64,000 nucleotides of DNA from an uncultured Lachnospiraceae bacterium (lineage in GTDB: Bacteria; Bacillota; Clostridia; Lachnospirales; Lachnospiraceae): contig CAMKQH010000001.1 in the NCBI GenBank assembly GCA_946414885.1, positions 124,001 to 188,000 on the forward strand. The letters are read 5' to 3'. Within the stretch, counting starts at the first letter, position 1. Every line of letters begins with the position of its first letter. Made by a program: the position numbers and the translations under genes. Below are positions 45,921 through 55,527 of this stretch, one piece after another. The notes beneath the pieces were generated by a model. That model was not told the DNA's origin and did not search any database. It saw only the letters and a program-made list of their open reading frames with translations.

Positions 45921-46787
45921 ATGAGGATTTATGATCGGCAGACAAAAAAATACGAGGAGATCGAACAGTTTGGGCAGGGGGCGCTGCAGTTCCTGTATGG
46001 ATGTACTGCGGGAAGGGTGTTGTTAAAGCTGGCCGTCTCTCCTTTTGCGTCAAACCTCTACGGGTGGTGGAACGGCAGAAGGGCAAGCTCGAAAAAGATT
46101 CCTGCCTTTGTTGCAAAGAATGGCATTCGCATGGAAGACTTTGAAGACAGGGAGTATCAATCCTTCAATGATTTCTTTACGCGAAAGCTCCGGCCGGGTG
46201 CCAGACACGTTGAGACGGATCCCTCCGCGTTGATCTCCCCTGCGGACGCAAAGCTCCTGGCCTATCCCGTGGACGAGGAGACGCGCGTTTTCGTAAAGGG
46301 CAGGACGTATACCTTGGAGGAATTGACCGGAGGCCGTTTGGAGCTTTCGGATTATGCCGGCGGAACCTGCTTGGTCTATCGCCTTTGCATGGAGGATTAT
46401 CACAGGTATTGTTTTATTGATGACGGCAGGATGAGAAAGCGGTGGCGGATCAGGGGAAAGCTCCACACCGTCAGTCCTTTGTCGAAGGATTATAAGATCT
46501 ACAAGGAAAACAGCAGAGTCGTGAATCTCATGGTGACAAAAAGCTTTGGGGAAATGATCCAGATCGAGGTCGGGGCATTGCTTGTGGGAAGGATCAAGAA
46601 TCGACAGGTGAAGCACTTTAAGAGGGGAGAAGAAAAGGGATACTTTGAACCCGGCGGCTCCACCATTTTGCAGATCTTCAGGCCGGGCAGCATCGTCCTG
46701 GATGATGATATTCTGGAACAGAGCAAAAAACAGACGGAGACCAAGGTCCTGTTTGGGGAAAGAGTAGGAGAAATAAATGCTTGGTAG
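45921..46787 (+). CDS. psd: Phosphatidylserine decarboxylase
   Basis: 288 aa. The pyruvoyl-forming cleavage site is GGST with Ser247, leaving a small alpha chain of about 40 residues, and SFNDFFTRKLRPGAR and LCMEDYHRYCF are typical of the family. The enzyme turns phosphatidylserine into phosphatidylethanolamine at the membrane. A related phosphoserine lipid could be the real substrate. No phosphatidylserine synthase is adjacent, which is unusual because the two are often neighbours in Firmicutes. The 3' end overlaps the next gene by 11 bp. Confidence 0.92.
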   Translation: MRIYDRQTKKYEEIEQFGQGALQFLYGCTAGRVLLKLAVSPFASNLYGWWNGRRASSKKIPAFVAKNGIRMEDFEDREYQSFNDFFTRKLRPGARHVETDPSALISPADAKLLAYPVDEETRVFVKGRTYTLEELTGGRLELSDYAGGTCLVYRLCMEDYHRYCFIDDGRMRKRWRIRGKLHTVSPLSKDYKIYKENSRVVNLMVTKSFGEMIQIEVGALLVGRIKNRQVKHFKRGEEKGYFEPGGSTILQIFRPGSIVLDDDILEQSKKQTETKVLFGERVGEINAW

Positions 46788-47676
46788 ATGGCGGATTTAT
46801 CTGAAGGAGCGATATCCGCTCCTGGCACGGTTGGTGCTGGGACTGATCGTGTTTTTGGAGATTCATTTTATCATATTGCTAAACGAGGGCGTGACGGAAT
46901 TCCGGATCGGAGTCCAGGAGGTCGTTGGTGCATTTACGGTATTTGCCTTTTTGTTATGGCTTAGGATCGCAGATGACTTGAAGGATTTCGAGACGGACAA
47001 GAAATTGTTTCCGGACAGGCCGCTTGCAAGGGGAGCCGTACAAAAGAAGGACGTGATGATCCTGTGCACGATCGTGCAGGCGATCGCGGTCATACTGAAC
47101 GCTGTGTTTATGAACAATCTTATTTTCTTTGGAATTCTGTATTTTTACGGATATCTGATGAGCAAGTGGTTCTTCCAGCGGGCGAAGATACAGCCAAGCC
47201 TTCCGCTTGCGTTGGTGACGCATAATCCCGTGCAAATGTTTGTGAACCTTTACATCATCTCTTTTACCGTGATCAAATATGACCTTCCGCCGATCACGCT
47301 GACGACGGTCATGACGCTGTGGACTCTGTACTTCCCCGCACTTATCTGGGAGGTTTCCCGTAAGATCAAGGCGCCTAAGGACGAGAATGATTATACGACC
47401 TATTCCAAGCTCTTTGGATATAAGAAATCAACGCGTTTTGTATTGATCCTGACGCTCATGGACATTGTCACGAATATTATCTTGGTATTCCGTTTGAATA
47501 AGATATCCATTGCGGTTTTAATCTGTCTGGTTTCCTGGATGACTTGGAAGTTTATTCAGTTTATGAAGAACCCGGAGCAGTTCAAGATCGTGGACAAGGT
47601 GGAGAGATATACGTATCTGCAGGAGTCAACGATGCTTCTTACGATCGTGGTATTCCTGTTGGTGGGAAGGATATAG
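46777..47676 (+). CDS. UbiA family prenyltransferase
   Basis: 299 aa with eight to nine membrane helices. The first Asp-rich motif reads LRIADDLKDFETDKKLFPDR, corresponding to the NDxxDxxxD diphosphate site, and the second region is PKDENDYTTYSKLFGYKKS. UbiA enzymes attach prenyl chains to aromatic or glycerol phosphate acceptors; the archaeal homologue makes DGGGP for ether lipids. Together with a CarS homologue this suggests a prenylated lipid, but the acceptor is unknown. It is translationally coupled to psd by overlap. Confidence 0.87.
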   Translation: MLGRWRIYLKERYPLLARLVLGLIVFLEIHFIILLNEGVTEFRIGVQEVVGAFTVFAFLLWLRIADDLKDFETDKKLFPDRPLARGAVQKKDVMILCTIVQAIAVILNAVFMNNLIFFGILYFYGYLMSKWFFQRAKIQPSLPLALVTHNPVQMFVNLYIISFTVIKYDLPPITLTTVMTLWTLYFPALIWEVSRKIKAPKDENDYTTYSKLFGYKKSTRFVLILTLMDIVTNIILVFRLNKISIAVLICLVSWMTWKFIQFMKNPEQFKIVDKVERYTYLQESTMLLTIVVFLLVGRI

Positions 47677-47682
47677 TTTGCA

Positions 47683-50097
47683 ATGTATGGCAATAAGATC
47701 GACAATCTGATCAAGATGCGCGAACAGGGCTTGCCGGTTCCGGAGTTTCACGTTCTTCGCTTTGGGGATCTGGTGGACGAAGGTGCATGGCAAAGTGAGT
47801 TCACAAAGGCGCATGGCAAAATCACGGATCTGGATAAATTGCATGCCTGCCTGAAAACAGGATGGGAGAAGACGGTGCGGGCCGTGGCGGATGATGCGGC
47901 TGGGCCGTTTGCGGTAAGGAGCTCCTGCAACCTGGAGGATGGCGAGAAATACAGCTTTGCCGGACAGTTTGCCACGTATCTGAACGTGCCGCGGGAGGAG
48001 CTTCCGCAGAAAGTGCTTCAGTGCCTTGAATCCTTGCTTCAGGAAAGCGTTTTAAAATACCTGGAACAATCCGGGAGCGACGCATCGGATCTTCAGATGA
48101 ACGTTCTGGTGCAGGACATGGTGCAGGCAGACCGGGCGGGCGTGCTTTTTACGGCGAATCCGCAGGGTATTTTGAATGAGAGAGTGATCGCGGTCGGGAG
48201 GGGCCTTGGTGAGGGCGTTGTCTCCGGCGGCGCGAACGTCACGACGTATTATTATCACAAAACGGACCGGCTGTATTATTACGAAGGCGCGGAGGATTTG
48301 CTTTCGGCCAAAGAGGTCGAGGAGCTGATCCAAATCGCGGAGCGTTTGGAGGAATTGTTTGGAGATTACCTGGACGTGGAATTTGCCATCCAAGATGGAA
48401 AACTTTACGTTTTGCAAGTGCGAAAGATCACAACGATCCAAGCGGACCGTCCGGTGATCCTGGATAACAGCAATATCGTTGAGAGCTATCCGGGACTGTC
48501 GCTTCCGCTGACGATCTCCTTTGTCGAGATGGTTTACGGCGGCGTATTTAAGGGCGTTAGCCGCCGCGTCTTGAAGAATGAAAAAGAACTGAGGAAGCAT
48601 GAGGACGTGTTTTATCACATGGTGGGACACGCCAATGGCAGGGTATATTATAAGATCAGCAATTGGTATACGGTGCTGAAATTTTTGCCAATGCACGAGA
48701 AGATCATTCCCGTATGGCAGGAGATGATGGGCGTTCGTCAGAAGGGATATGACGAAGAGGATGTTAAGCTTTCACCCATGGTGCGTTTTATGACCTACGT
48801 CAATTCGCTTTACGAGCTCCTCAGCGTGCCAAGGCACCTAAAACAGCTTGAAAAGAAGTTTTGCAGGGTCAATCAGGAATTCTACGCGAACTATCGCGAG
48901 GACTTAACGCCGAAGGAGTTGATCGGATTATATCAGCACGTAAAGGAACAGCTCTTGGATGCTTGGGACGTAACGCTCTTAAATGACTTAAATACATTTA
49001 TCTCCACGGGACTTGTCAAGAAAAGACTTTTGAAGCGTCATCCCAGAGACGAGGCCTACGCGAATCGTTACATATCAGGCATATCGAACATAGAGAGCAT
49101 GAAGCCCGTGCGGGCGCTCATTGACCTGGCGCATGAGTATCCGAAGCTCACGCAAAAGGAGCGGGAGGAGCGGAAAAAAGCCTATGTTCAGGAATATGGT
49201 GACAGAAACCTGGAGGAATTAAAGCTTGAGAGCAAGACCTTCCGCAGTCACCCGGAGATCCTTGAGGAAAAGATCAGGGAATATGCGGCGGATCCAGAGC
49301 GATTGGAGCGCCTTTGGCAGGATTTGCGCCAGGAACGGGTGAAAACGGTGAAGGAGGACTGGTTCACGCGCTTCCTGGGGAAGAAATGTGCGGCGGGAAT
49401 CGCTGGGCGTGAGAGATCCCGCTTAAACCGAAGCAGGGTGTACGGCATGGTCCGGCTGATCTTTGGAAGCATGGGCAAGTACTACGCAAAACAGGGAATC
49501 CTGAAGGCTCCCGAGGATATTTTTTATTTGACGATTGATGAAGCATTCGCGCTGGCGGATGAGAACGTGACGCGTGCGGGAATGACGCAGGGGAACGATG
49601 GCCGCATGGAACCAGAGGCATCGGGGCTTGACGTACAAAGAACGATCGAAGAGCGCAGGGCGTCCTATGAGCTCTTTTCGCAGCTTCCGGCGTATGGAAG
49701 ACTTGTTTTTGAAAAACAGGAATTTGATAAGAGGCATGAGCGCGTAAATGCTTTTCAGAGAAGGCGTGAAGCCGGAACGCTCCAGGGCGTGCCCTGCTCT
49801 GCGGGTGAGGTGACGGCGCCTGCGCTGGTGATCCAAAGCGTGAAGGATGCAAAGGACGTGAGCGACAAGATCCTTGTGACCCGCATGACGGATCCCGGCT
49901 GGGTGTTTCTTCTTACGACGGCAAAGGGCGTGATCTCGGAGAAGGGGTCGCTGTTATCCCATACCGCCATTATTTCAAGAGAGCTTGGCGTGCCGTCGAT
50001 CGTAGGCGTTGAGAATCTTCTGGAGACGGTAAAGACGGGAGACCTTCTTCACGTGGACGGAAATACGGGAAAAATTGAAATCATTGGGGGAAGATAA
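47683..50097 (+). CDS. PEP-synthase/rifampin-phosphotransferase-like enzyme 2
   Basis: 804 aa with the same layout as the gene at 43366 but diverged: FAVRSSCNLEDGEKYSFAGQ, AGVLFTANPQG, DVEFAIQDGKLYVLQVRKIT, then a distinct middle region and His760 in EKGSLLSHTAIISRELGVPS. Retention of the histidine in both copies argues that both are active. They differ most in the middle, substrate-binding part, so they may phosphorylate two different acceptors or the same molecule twice. It starts 6 bp after the UbiA gene and abuts the next gene directly. Confidence 0.86.
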   Translation: MYGNKIDNLIKMREQGLPVPEFHVLRFGDLVDEGAWQSEFTKAHGKITDLDKLHACLKTGWEKTVRAVADDAAGPFAVRSSCNLEDGEKYSFAGQFATYLNVPREELPQKVLQCLESLLQESVLKYLEQSGSDASDLQMNVLVQDMVQADRAGVLFTANPQGILNERVIAVGRGLGEGVVSGGANVTTYYYHKTDRLYYYEGAEDLLSAKEVEELIQIAERLEELFGDYLDVEFAIQDGKLYVLQVRKITTIQADRPVILDNSNIVESYPGLSLPLTISFVEMVYGGVFKGVSRRVLKNEKELRKHEDVFYHMVGHANGRVYYKISNWYTVLKFLPMHEKIIPVWQEMMGVRQKGYDEEDVKLSPMVRFMTYVNSLYELLSVPRHLKQLEKKFCRVNQEFYANYREDLTPKELIGLYQHVKEQLLDAWDVTLLNDLNTFISTGLVKKRLLKRHPRDEAYANRYISGISNIESMKPVRALIDLAHEYPKLTQKEREERKKAYVQEYGDRNLEELKLESKTFRSHPEILEEKIREYAADPERLERLWQDLRQERVKTVKEDWFTRFLGKKCAAGIAGRERSRLNRSRVYGMVRLIFGSMGKYYAKQGILKAPEDIFYLTIDEAFALADENVTRAGMTQGNDGRMEPEASGLDVQRTIEERRASYELFSQLPAYGRLVFEKQEFDKRHERVNAFQRRREAGTLQGVPCSAGEVTAPALVIQSVKDAKDVSDKILVTRMTDPGWVFLLTTAKGVISEKGSLLSHTAIISRELGVPSIVGVENLLETVKTGDLLHVDGNTGKIEIIGGR

Positions 50098-51162
50098 GTG
50101 GAGTGCGTTAGCGTAAATAAGGATCAAGGGAGAGTCAAAGAATTCCTTGCATTGTCAAAGCGTTTATATGATGTCGGCACGTATATGGAGAGCGAGTCTT
50201 CCGTGCGGGAGCTTCTTTTGGGGACGCACGTGCTGTCTAAGTATTTTTCCTTCGATCCGTTTTTGATCTATGACGGGGAGAAGGTTGTCGGGAGATTTGC
50301 GATCACAACCTATCCCGGTGAGGATGTTGCCTATCTGGGCTTTTTTGAATGCGTGGATCGCAAGGAGGTTGCGGCCTTTTTGTTTGCCGAGGCAGAGAAG
50401 GTTTGCGGAAAGAAAGGATTTCATAGGATCGATGGCCCCGTGGACGCCTCCTTCTGGATGACGTACCGGTTAAAGATCAACAACTTTGACAGACCTCCGT
50501 ATACGGGAGAACCATACAATAAGGAATACTATTATCAATTCTTTTTGGATAACGGTTTTGCCGTGAAGGAGCATTACACCTCCCAAGGGTATAGGGCCAT
50601 TGATGAGAGCTACGTGAACGAGAAATTTGAGACCCGCTATCAGGCCTTTCTGGAGCAGGGATATGAGATCGTCAGTCCGACGCCGGAAACCTATGACAAG
50701 GCGGTTGGCGAGGTTTATGAGATGATCTCGGAGCTGTATAGCGATTTCCCCGTGTATGAAAGGGTTGAGAAGGAGGATTTCCTAAAGATCTTCCAGAGTT
50801 ATAAGGCCATTATGAATATGAGCATGACGAAGATGGCATATTATCACGGGAAGGCCGTGGGTTTTTACGTGAGCCTTCCGGATTACGGAAATCTGGTATA
50901 TCGCCTGAATCCCTGGAATCTAATGAAGATCCTGCGACTGAAAAAGAAGCCGAAGCGTTACGTCATGCTTTACATGGGCGTGGATCAGGCACACCGGGGA
51001 CTGGGAAAGGCCATAGTCTATGCAATCATGAAGGAATTGGAGCAGAACCACTTGCCCAGCATCGGCGCGCTGGCCAAGGACGGGAAACTCACGCAGAATT
51101 ACGCGGCAGAGGACATTACGGACCGATACGAATACGTGTTGTTGGAGAAAACGCTGGCATAG
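50098..51162 (+). CDS. GNAT-like acyltransferase-fold protein
   Basis: 354 aa with two GNAT-like halves. The second half holds the clearer acetyl-CoA motif (MGVDQAHRGLGKAIVYAIMK, near residue 295). A central segment (INNFDRPPYTGEPYNKEYYY) is conserved in uncharacterised GNAT-fold proteins. It starts with GTG immediately after the previous stop codon, and the frame shows no alternative. In this context it could acylate a lipid or amine intermediate, possibly using an acyl-CoA from the next gene. Confidence 0.72.
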   Translation: MECVSVNKDQGRVKEFLALSKRLYDVGTYMESESSVRELLLGTHVLSKYFSFDPFLIYDGEKVVGRFAITTYPGEDVAYLGFFECVDRKEVAAFLFAEAEKVCGKKGFHRIDGPVDASFWMTYRLKINNFDRPPYTGEPYNKEYYYQFFLDNGFAVKEHYTSQGYRAIDESYVNEKFETRYQAFLEQGYEIVSPTPETYDKAVGEVYEMISELYSDFPVYERVEKEDFLKIFQSYKAIMNMSMTKMAYYHGKAVGFYVSLPDYGNLVYRLNPWNLMKILRLKKKPKRYVMLYMGVDQAHRGLGKAIVYAIMKELEQNHLPSIGALAKDGKLTQNYAAEDITDRYEYVLLEKTLA

Positions 51163-51231
51163 TCGCAAAAATAAAATACGTGGCAGTTGGTAAATTGAAT
51201 GCTGCATGGGATAAGAAAGGAAAGATGGAAC

Positions 51232-52710
51232 ATGGGACAAACAAATCAGTTGGAAGGTTTTTTGCGCAAGGCATATGAAAATTGGGGAAATCGGGAGTAT
51301 TTGTTCGAAAAGAAGGATGGCAGGTACGCATCCGTAACGTTCGGAGAGTACGTGGAAAGAGTGAACTGGCTGGCTGCATATCTTTGCGAAAAGGGATTTC
51401 ACGGAAAAAACATTGGCATATATGGTCCTAACAGCATCGAGTGGATGATCGCAGACGTTTCCATCATGTGCTACGTGGGATGCAGCGTTGGCATATCAAA
51501 GGATTGGTCCTATGATCACGTACAATATGGCGTAAAGAAATGTGAGATTTCCTGCCTGATCTATGATGAGCGTCAGGGAGAGAACGTTGAGAAGCTGAAG
51601 GCGGAATTCCCTGAAATCACGTTTCTGTCCGTTCAAAAGGATTTTGCAGAATGCCTGCGTCAAGGCAAGGAGATGACGAAGGAGCTGTTTTCGTTGGAAG
51701 CAAAAGACGAGGACGAGCCTGCGAAGGTAGTGTTCACGGGGGGAACAACGTCCTTCCCCAAGGCAGTGCTTCTTTCCGTGAGGAACGTCTTTTCCGGTTA
51801 TAAGGCGCTTGGCAGAAGGGCACCTCTCACGGAGGAGGACGTATGCTATTTATTCCTGCCGCTTAATCACACCTATGGATCCATTTATAATTTCCTCTAT
51901 TCACTTGTCTATGGATATCAGATTTATTTAACCTATTCCATTACCGACATGGCAAAGGAGATGATGGAGATTCATCCCACCGTGTTCTCCGGCGTGCCGC
52001 TGATCTTCATGCGTTTTTACGATGCGTCAAAGGCAATGGGCATTGGGCTTGGAACATTGTTTGGTGGGCGCATGAAGTATTTGTTCTGTGGCGGCGCAAA
52101 GCTTGACGCGCAGGTCAGAAACGCCTATAAGGCAGAGGGGATGTATATGATGAATGCCTACGCGCTTTCAGAGACCTCCTCCGGGTTTAGCATTGATTAT
52201 CCGGGCGAGGAGGACGTGGAGAGCGTCGGGACCCTTTTCGAGGACGTTGACGCCATTGTGATCGATCCGGATGAGGAAGGCTATGGCGAACTGGCCATCA
52301 AGGGCGAGAACGTATTTAAGGGTTATTACGGTGACGAAGAGGCGACCAAGGCGGCGTTTAATGAAGATGGCTATTTCCTGACTGGCGATATTGGTTGTAT
52401 AAAGAATGGAAAAGTGTATCTGCGCGGGCGCAAGGATACCAGGATCGCGCTTCCAAACGGCGAGAACGTTTCCGTGCGTGAGATTGAGCAGAGGGTCAAG
52501 GGGCTGCATGAAGGCGTGACGGCCGTAAAACTCTATTTGCAAGAGGGGATTTTGGCAGCGGACGTCTTTGTTGAACCAGCGGATCTTGCCAAGGATGCGG
52601 ATCTGTGGGATTCGCTCATGGGGAAACTGAATGATTCGGTCTCCAGATTTGAGAGAATTGGAAGGTATCATATCTACGGAAGTGACAAACTTAGAGGGAA
52701 ACTAATGTGA
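51232..52710 (+). CDS. AMP-binding acyl-CoA-synthetase-like enzyme
   Basis: 492 aa. The ANL superfamily core motifs are visible: the P-loop VFTGGTTSFPKAV, YALSETSSGFSIDYPGEEDV, FLTGDIGCIKNGKVYLRGRK, and a C-terminal DKLRGKLM with the late lysine. It is shorter than full long-chain acyl-CoA synthetases. It would activate a carboxylic acid, plausibly a fatty acid, as the acyl-AMP or acyl-CoA. AAAGGAAAG lies upstream of ATG 51232. It is the last gene of the cluster. Confidence 0.87.
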   Translation: MGQTNQLEGFLRKAYENWGNREYLFEKKDGRYASVTFGEYVERVNWLAAYLCEKGFHGKNIGIYGPNSIEWMIADVSIMCYVGCSVGISKDWSYDHVQYGVKKCEISCLIYDERQGENVEKLKAEFPEITFLSVQKDFAECLRQGKEMTKELFSLEAKDEDEPAKVVFTGGTTSFPKAVLLSVRNVFSGYKALGRRAPLTEEDVCYLFLPLNHTYGSIYNFLYSLVYGYQIYLTYSITDMAKEMMEIHPTVFSGVPLIFMRFYDASKAMGIGLGTLFGGRMKYLFCGGAKLDAQVRNAYKAEGMYMMNAYALSETSSGFSIDYPGEEDVESVGTLFEDVDAIVIDPDEEGYGELAIKGENVFKGYYGDEEATKAAFNEDGYFLTGDIGCIKNGKVYLRGRKDTRIALPNGENVSVREIEQRVKGLHEGVTAVKLYLQEGILAADVFVEPADLAKDADLWDSLMGKLNDSVSRFERIGRYHIYGSDKLRGKLM

Positions 52711-52828
52711 AAATTTGTCTTTCACGACGAAAATGATGCGATTCACGACAAAATACTTGCTTCCGTTAGCCGTGCGGATTATAATCCAATTTGTTTGATA
52801 AATTTTGACGTATCTATGGAGGCAAGAA

Positions 52829-54991
52829 ATGAAAAAAAGAATTGTAGCACTGTTACTTACGTGTGTGTTAGCCATTTCCGGCTGTGCTTCAAGTGAGAAG
52901 ACCAGCGAAAATGCGACGGAAACGTCCGCGACGGAGTCAAGCATCGCGCAGGAAAGCTCCGTGGAAGAGAGTTCGGCCGAGGAAAGTTCGGCAATCGAGG
53001 AGACTGCGCCGACGGAGGAGCCTGAGGCGGAGGAAGGTTACGTGACGACGGGAGGAAATCCTTGGATCGATTCCGACCTGAAGGAGAACGTTACGGCAGA
53101 CATGACGCTTTCTCCCAAGGATGATTTCCATCTGTACGTAAATCATGACTGGATCATGAATGCCCAGATTCCGGAGGGTCACAGCTCCTGGGGCGCATTT
53201 AACGTTGTGGCTGATGAGATTGAGGCGAAAGCCCTTGCACTGCTGAATGACGAAACCCTGACAGGGCATGACGCTGAACTGATTCAATCCTTGTATCATG
53301 CATATCTTGACTGGGATTCCAGAAATGCTGCCGGTGTTACGCCCCTCATGAGTACCATTGAGGATATCAAGGGCATCAAAACCATGGATGAACTGACGGA
53401 TTTCATCTGTGACATGGACCGTGCATATGGCGTTCCCACCTTCCTTGGCGGCGGTAACGGCACCGGCCTTACCGATTCCTCAAAGTATATTACTTACATT
53501 GCCAATGATAGTCTCATGCTTGGCGACGCTGCTGAATACAAGGAGCGTACGGAGATGGGAGACAGAACCTATGAGGCGTACGTTTACCTGGCAAAGTATA
53601 TGCTTCCCAGAGTGGGTTATACCGAGGAAGGGGCTGTCGCAATGTTTGACGCCATGTTGGATTTCGAGAAAAAGCTGGCAGAAAACGCATTTACCAGCGC
53701 GGATTCGATGAGCCCCGATTATCTTTCCAAGGTAAACAACGTTCGTACCCTGAAGGAGCTCGAGGAGGCATCTCCCGTATTCCCGATCAAACGGTTTATT
53801 AAAGCCATGGGGTATGATAACGCAAAGGAATTCCTTTTGATCCAGCCTAAGGTGCTTGATACCGTCAATGAGGTTTACGTGGAAGAGAATCTGGATGCGA
53901 TCAAGAACTACATGATCGTAAAGTACGTTTTGGGAAACATGGGCGCTCTTGACAGGGAAGCCTATGAAGCGAACGTGAAAGCAAGCAACATGGTAAATGG
54001 TTCGGAGGGAAGTCTTCCGGACGAGAAGCTGGCATTTAGCATTGTAAGAAGCGCACTGACGACGCCGATGGATCGCGCATATCTTGAAAAATATGATTCC
54101 AAAGAAGTAAAGACCCGTATTACGAATATGATCAAGGAGATTATTTCAGTATATCGCGAGATGTTGTCCGAAGAGGATTGGATGTCCGAAGCAACTAGGG
54201 AAAAAGCAATTGAGAAGCTTGATAACATGAGAATCAATGCAATTTATCCTGACAAGTGGCTGGATTACGGCAAGCTTGAACTCAAGGGACTTTCTTATCT
54301 TGAGTGCCTCAAGGCAATCTCTGAGTTTAATCAGGAGTTGGACCATAAGAACACGAATGGTAAGGTGGATAAGGATCTGTGGAGCGTTGATACGCTGGAG
54401 ACCAATGCCTTCTACAATCCCATGGATAATTCCATCAACATTATTTTGGGACTCCTCGGCGGTGATTTCTATCATGAAGGCATGAGTGATGAAGAACTGT
54501 ACGGTGGAATTGGTGCCGTGATCGGTCACGAGATCTCTCATGCATTTGACACTAATGGAGCGCAGTTCGACAAGAATGGCAACATGGCCAGCTGGTGGTC
54601 AATGAAGGATTATACTGCCTTCCAGAAGCGCGCGCGTAAGCTGATCGATCATTATAACACCTTGACCGCATGGGAGGGCGCCCAGATCATGGGAAACAAT
54701 TGCCAGACTGAGGCAATCGCTGACCTGGCGGGTCTGAAGGCCGTGCTGAAGCTTGCAGAAAAGAAGGAGAACTTTGATTACGAGAAGTTCTTTAAGGCCT
54801 ATGCAACCATTTGGCAGGAAGTGATCACTTATGAGACGGAATACATGATCTACTCCCAGGATTCCCATCCACTGAACTATCTGCGTACCAACGTAACGGT
54901 TCAGCAGTTTGATGAGTTTTACAAAACCTTTGACGTAAAGGAAGGCGACAATATGTATCTGGCGCCGGAAGACAGAATTCTGGTTTGGTAA
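52829..54991 (+). CDS. M13 family metallopeptidase lipoprotein (PepO/neprilysin-like)
   Basis: 720 aa. A lipobox (AISGC, Cys about residue 18) is followed by a Ser/Glu/Thr-rich tether of about 45 residues, then the M13 domain. The zinc motif HEISH is at residues 567-571 in IGHEISHAFDTNGAQFDKNG, and EAIADLAGLKAV supplies the third ligand. These enzymes cut oligopeptides outside the cell. GGAGG precedes ATG 52829, which is separate from the lipid cluster. Confidence 0.92.
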   Translation: MKKRIVALLLTCVLAISGCASSEKTSENATETSATESSIAQESSVEESSAEESSAIEETAPTEEPEAEEGYVTTGGNPWIDSDLKENVTADMTLSPKDDFHLYVNHDWIMNAQIPEGHSSWGAFNVVADEIEAKALALLNDETLTGHDAELIQSLYHAYLDWDSRNAAGVTPLMSTIEDIKGIKTMDELTDFICDMDRAYGVPTFLGGGNGTGLTDSSKYITYIANDSLMLGDAAEYKERTEMGDRTYEAYVYLAKYMLPRVGYTEEGAVAMFDAMLDFEKKLAENAFTSADSMSPDYLSKVNNVRTLKELEEASPVFPIKRFIKAMGYDNAKEFLLIQPKVLDTVNEVYVEENLDAIKNYMIVKYVLGNMGALDREAYEANVKASNMVNGSEGSLPDEKLAFSIVRSALTTPMDRAYLEKYDSKEVKTRITNMIKEIISVYREMLSEEDWMSEATREKAIEKLDNMRINAIYPDKWLDYGKLELKGLSYLECLKAISEFNQELDHKNTNGKVDKDLWSVDTLETNAFYNPMDNSINIILGLLGGDFYHEGMSDEELYGGIGAVIGHEISHAFDTNGAQFDKNGNMASWWSMKDYTAFQKRARKLIDHYNTLTAWEGAQIMGNNCQTEAIADLAGLKAVLKLAEKKENFDYEKFFKAYATIWQEVITYETEYMIYSQDSHPLNYLRTNVTVQQFDEFYKTFDVKEGDNMYLAPEDRILVW

Positions 54992-55002
54992 TCATCATGA
55001 AT

Positions 55003-55046
55003 AAAAGGGTTCTTCATCTTTTTCGGAAGATGGAGAACCTTTTTTT
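55003..55046 (+). terminator. Rho-independent terminator
   Basis: AAGGGTTCTTCATCTT pairs with AAGATGGAGAACCTT, apart from small mismatches, followed by seven T. Confidence 0.88.
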
Positions 55047-55149
55047 GATTCGGGCGAACGATGCAAGGCCGTATTGTGCGGAGTTTGGGTCTTTTCCAGT
55101 CTTTTTAAAGCGAGTATAATGGTTAAAAAGGGGAAGGGAGGGCGTACGT

Positions 55150-55506
55150 ATGGAAATTCTTGGCGTTTTCATGGTGGTGATTCTTGCTATAATTGTTTCA
55201 GCAGGGGATACTTATTATCGCGTTTACGTAAGACCGGATATCAATGATGAAGACATTGAGCGTTATGAGAATAGTAATTTCTGGACGCGTACGCGCCAAC
55301 GGAGGAGTAGATATTATTCAGCGCTCAGGGCTAAGAGAATCCGGGAGAGATTGGGCCTTCAAGATACTACAAATTTTGAGATCCCGGATTGGGCGAAGGG
55401 TGACGAAGGGACAAGCAAGAAGGATGCTTGGAAGTGTCCCGATTGTGGAAGACTAAATCACTGCTTTCAAGACACTTGTGCATGCAGTTATCGTAAAAAT
55501 GCTTAA
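55150..55506 (+). CDS. Membrane-anchored zinc-ribbon protein 1
   Basis: 118 aa. One N-terminal membrane helix (GVFMVVILAIIVSAG), a basic linker rich in Arg (RTRQRRSRYYSALRAKRIRE), and a C-terminal four-cysteine zinc ribbon (WKCPDCGRLNHCFQDTCACS). It is the first of three tandem genes with the same plan. Function unknown; the tail should face the cytosol if the helix inserts N-out. Confidence 0.75.
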   Translation: MEILGVFMVVILAIIVSAGDTYYRVYVRPDINDEDIERYENSNFWTRTRQRRSRYYSALRAKRIRERLGLQDTTNFEIPDWAKGDEGTSKKDAWKCPDCGRLNHCFQDTCACSYRKNA

Positions 55507-55527
55507 GGCAGCGAGGAGGTGGCAGGC

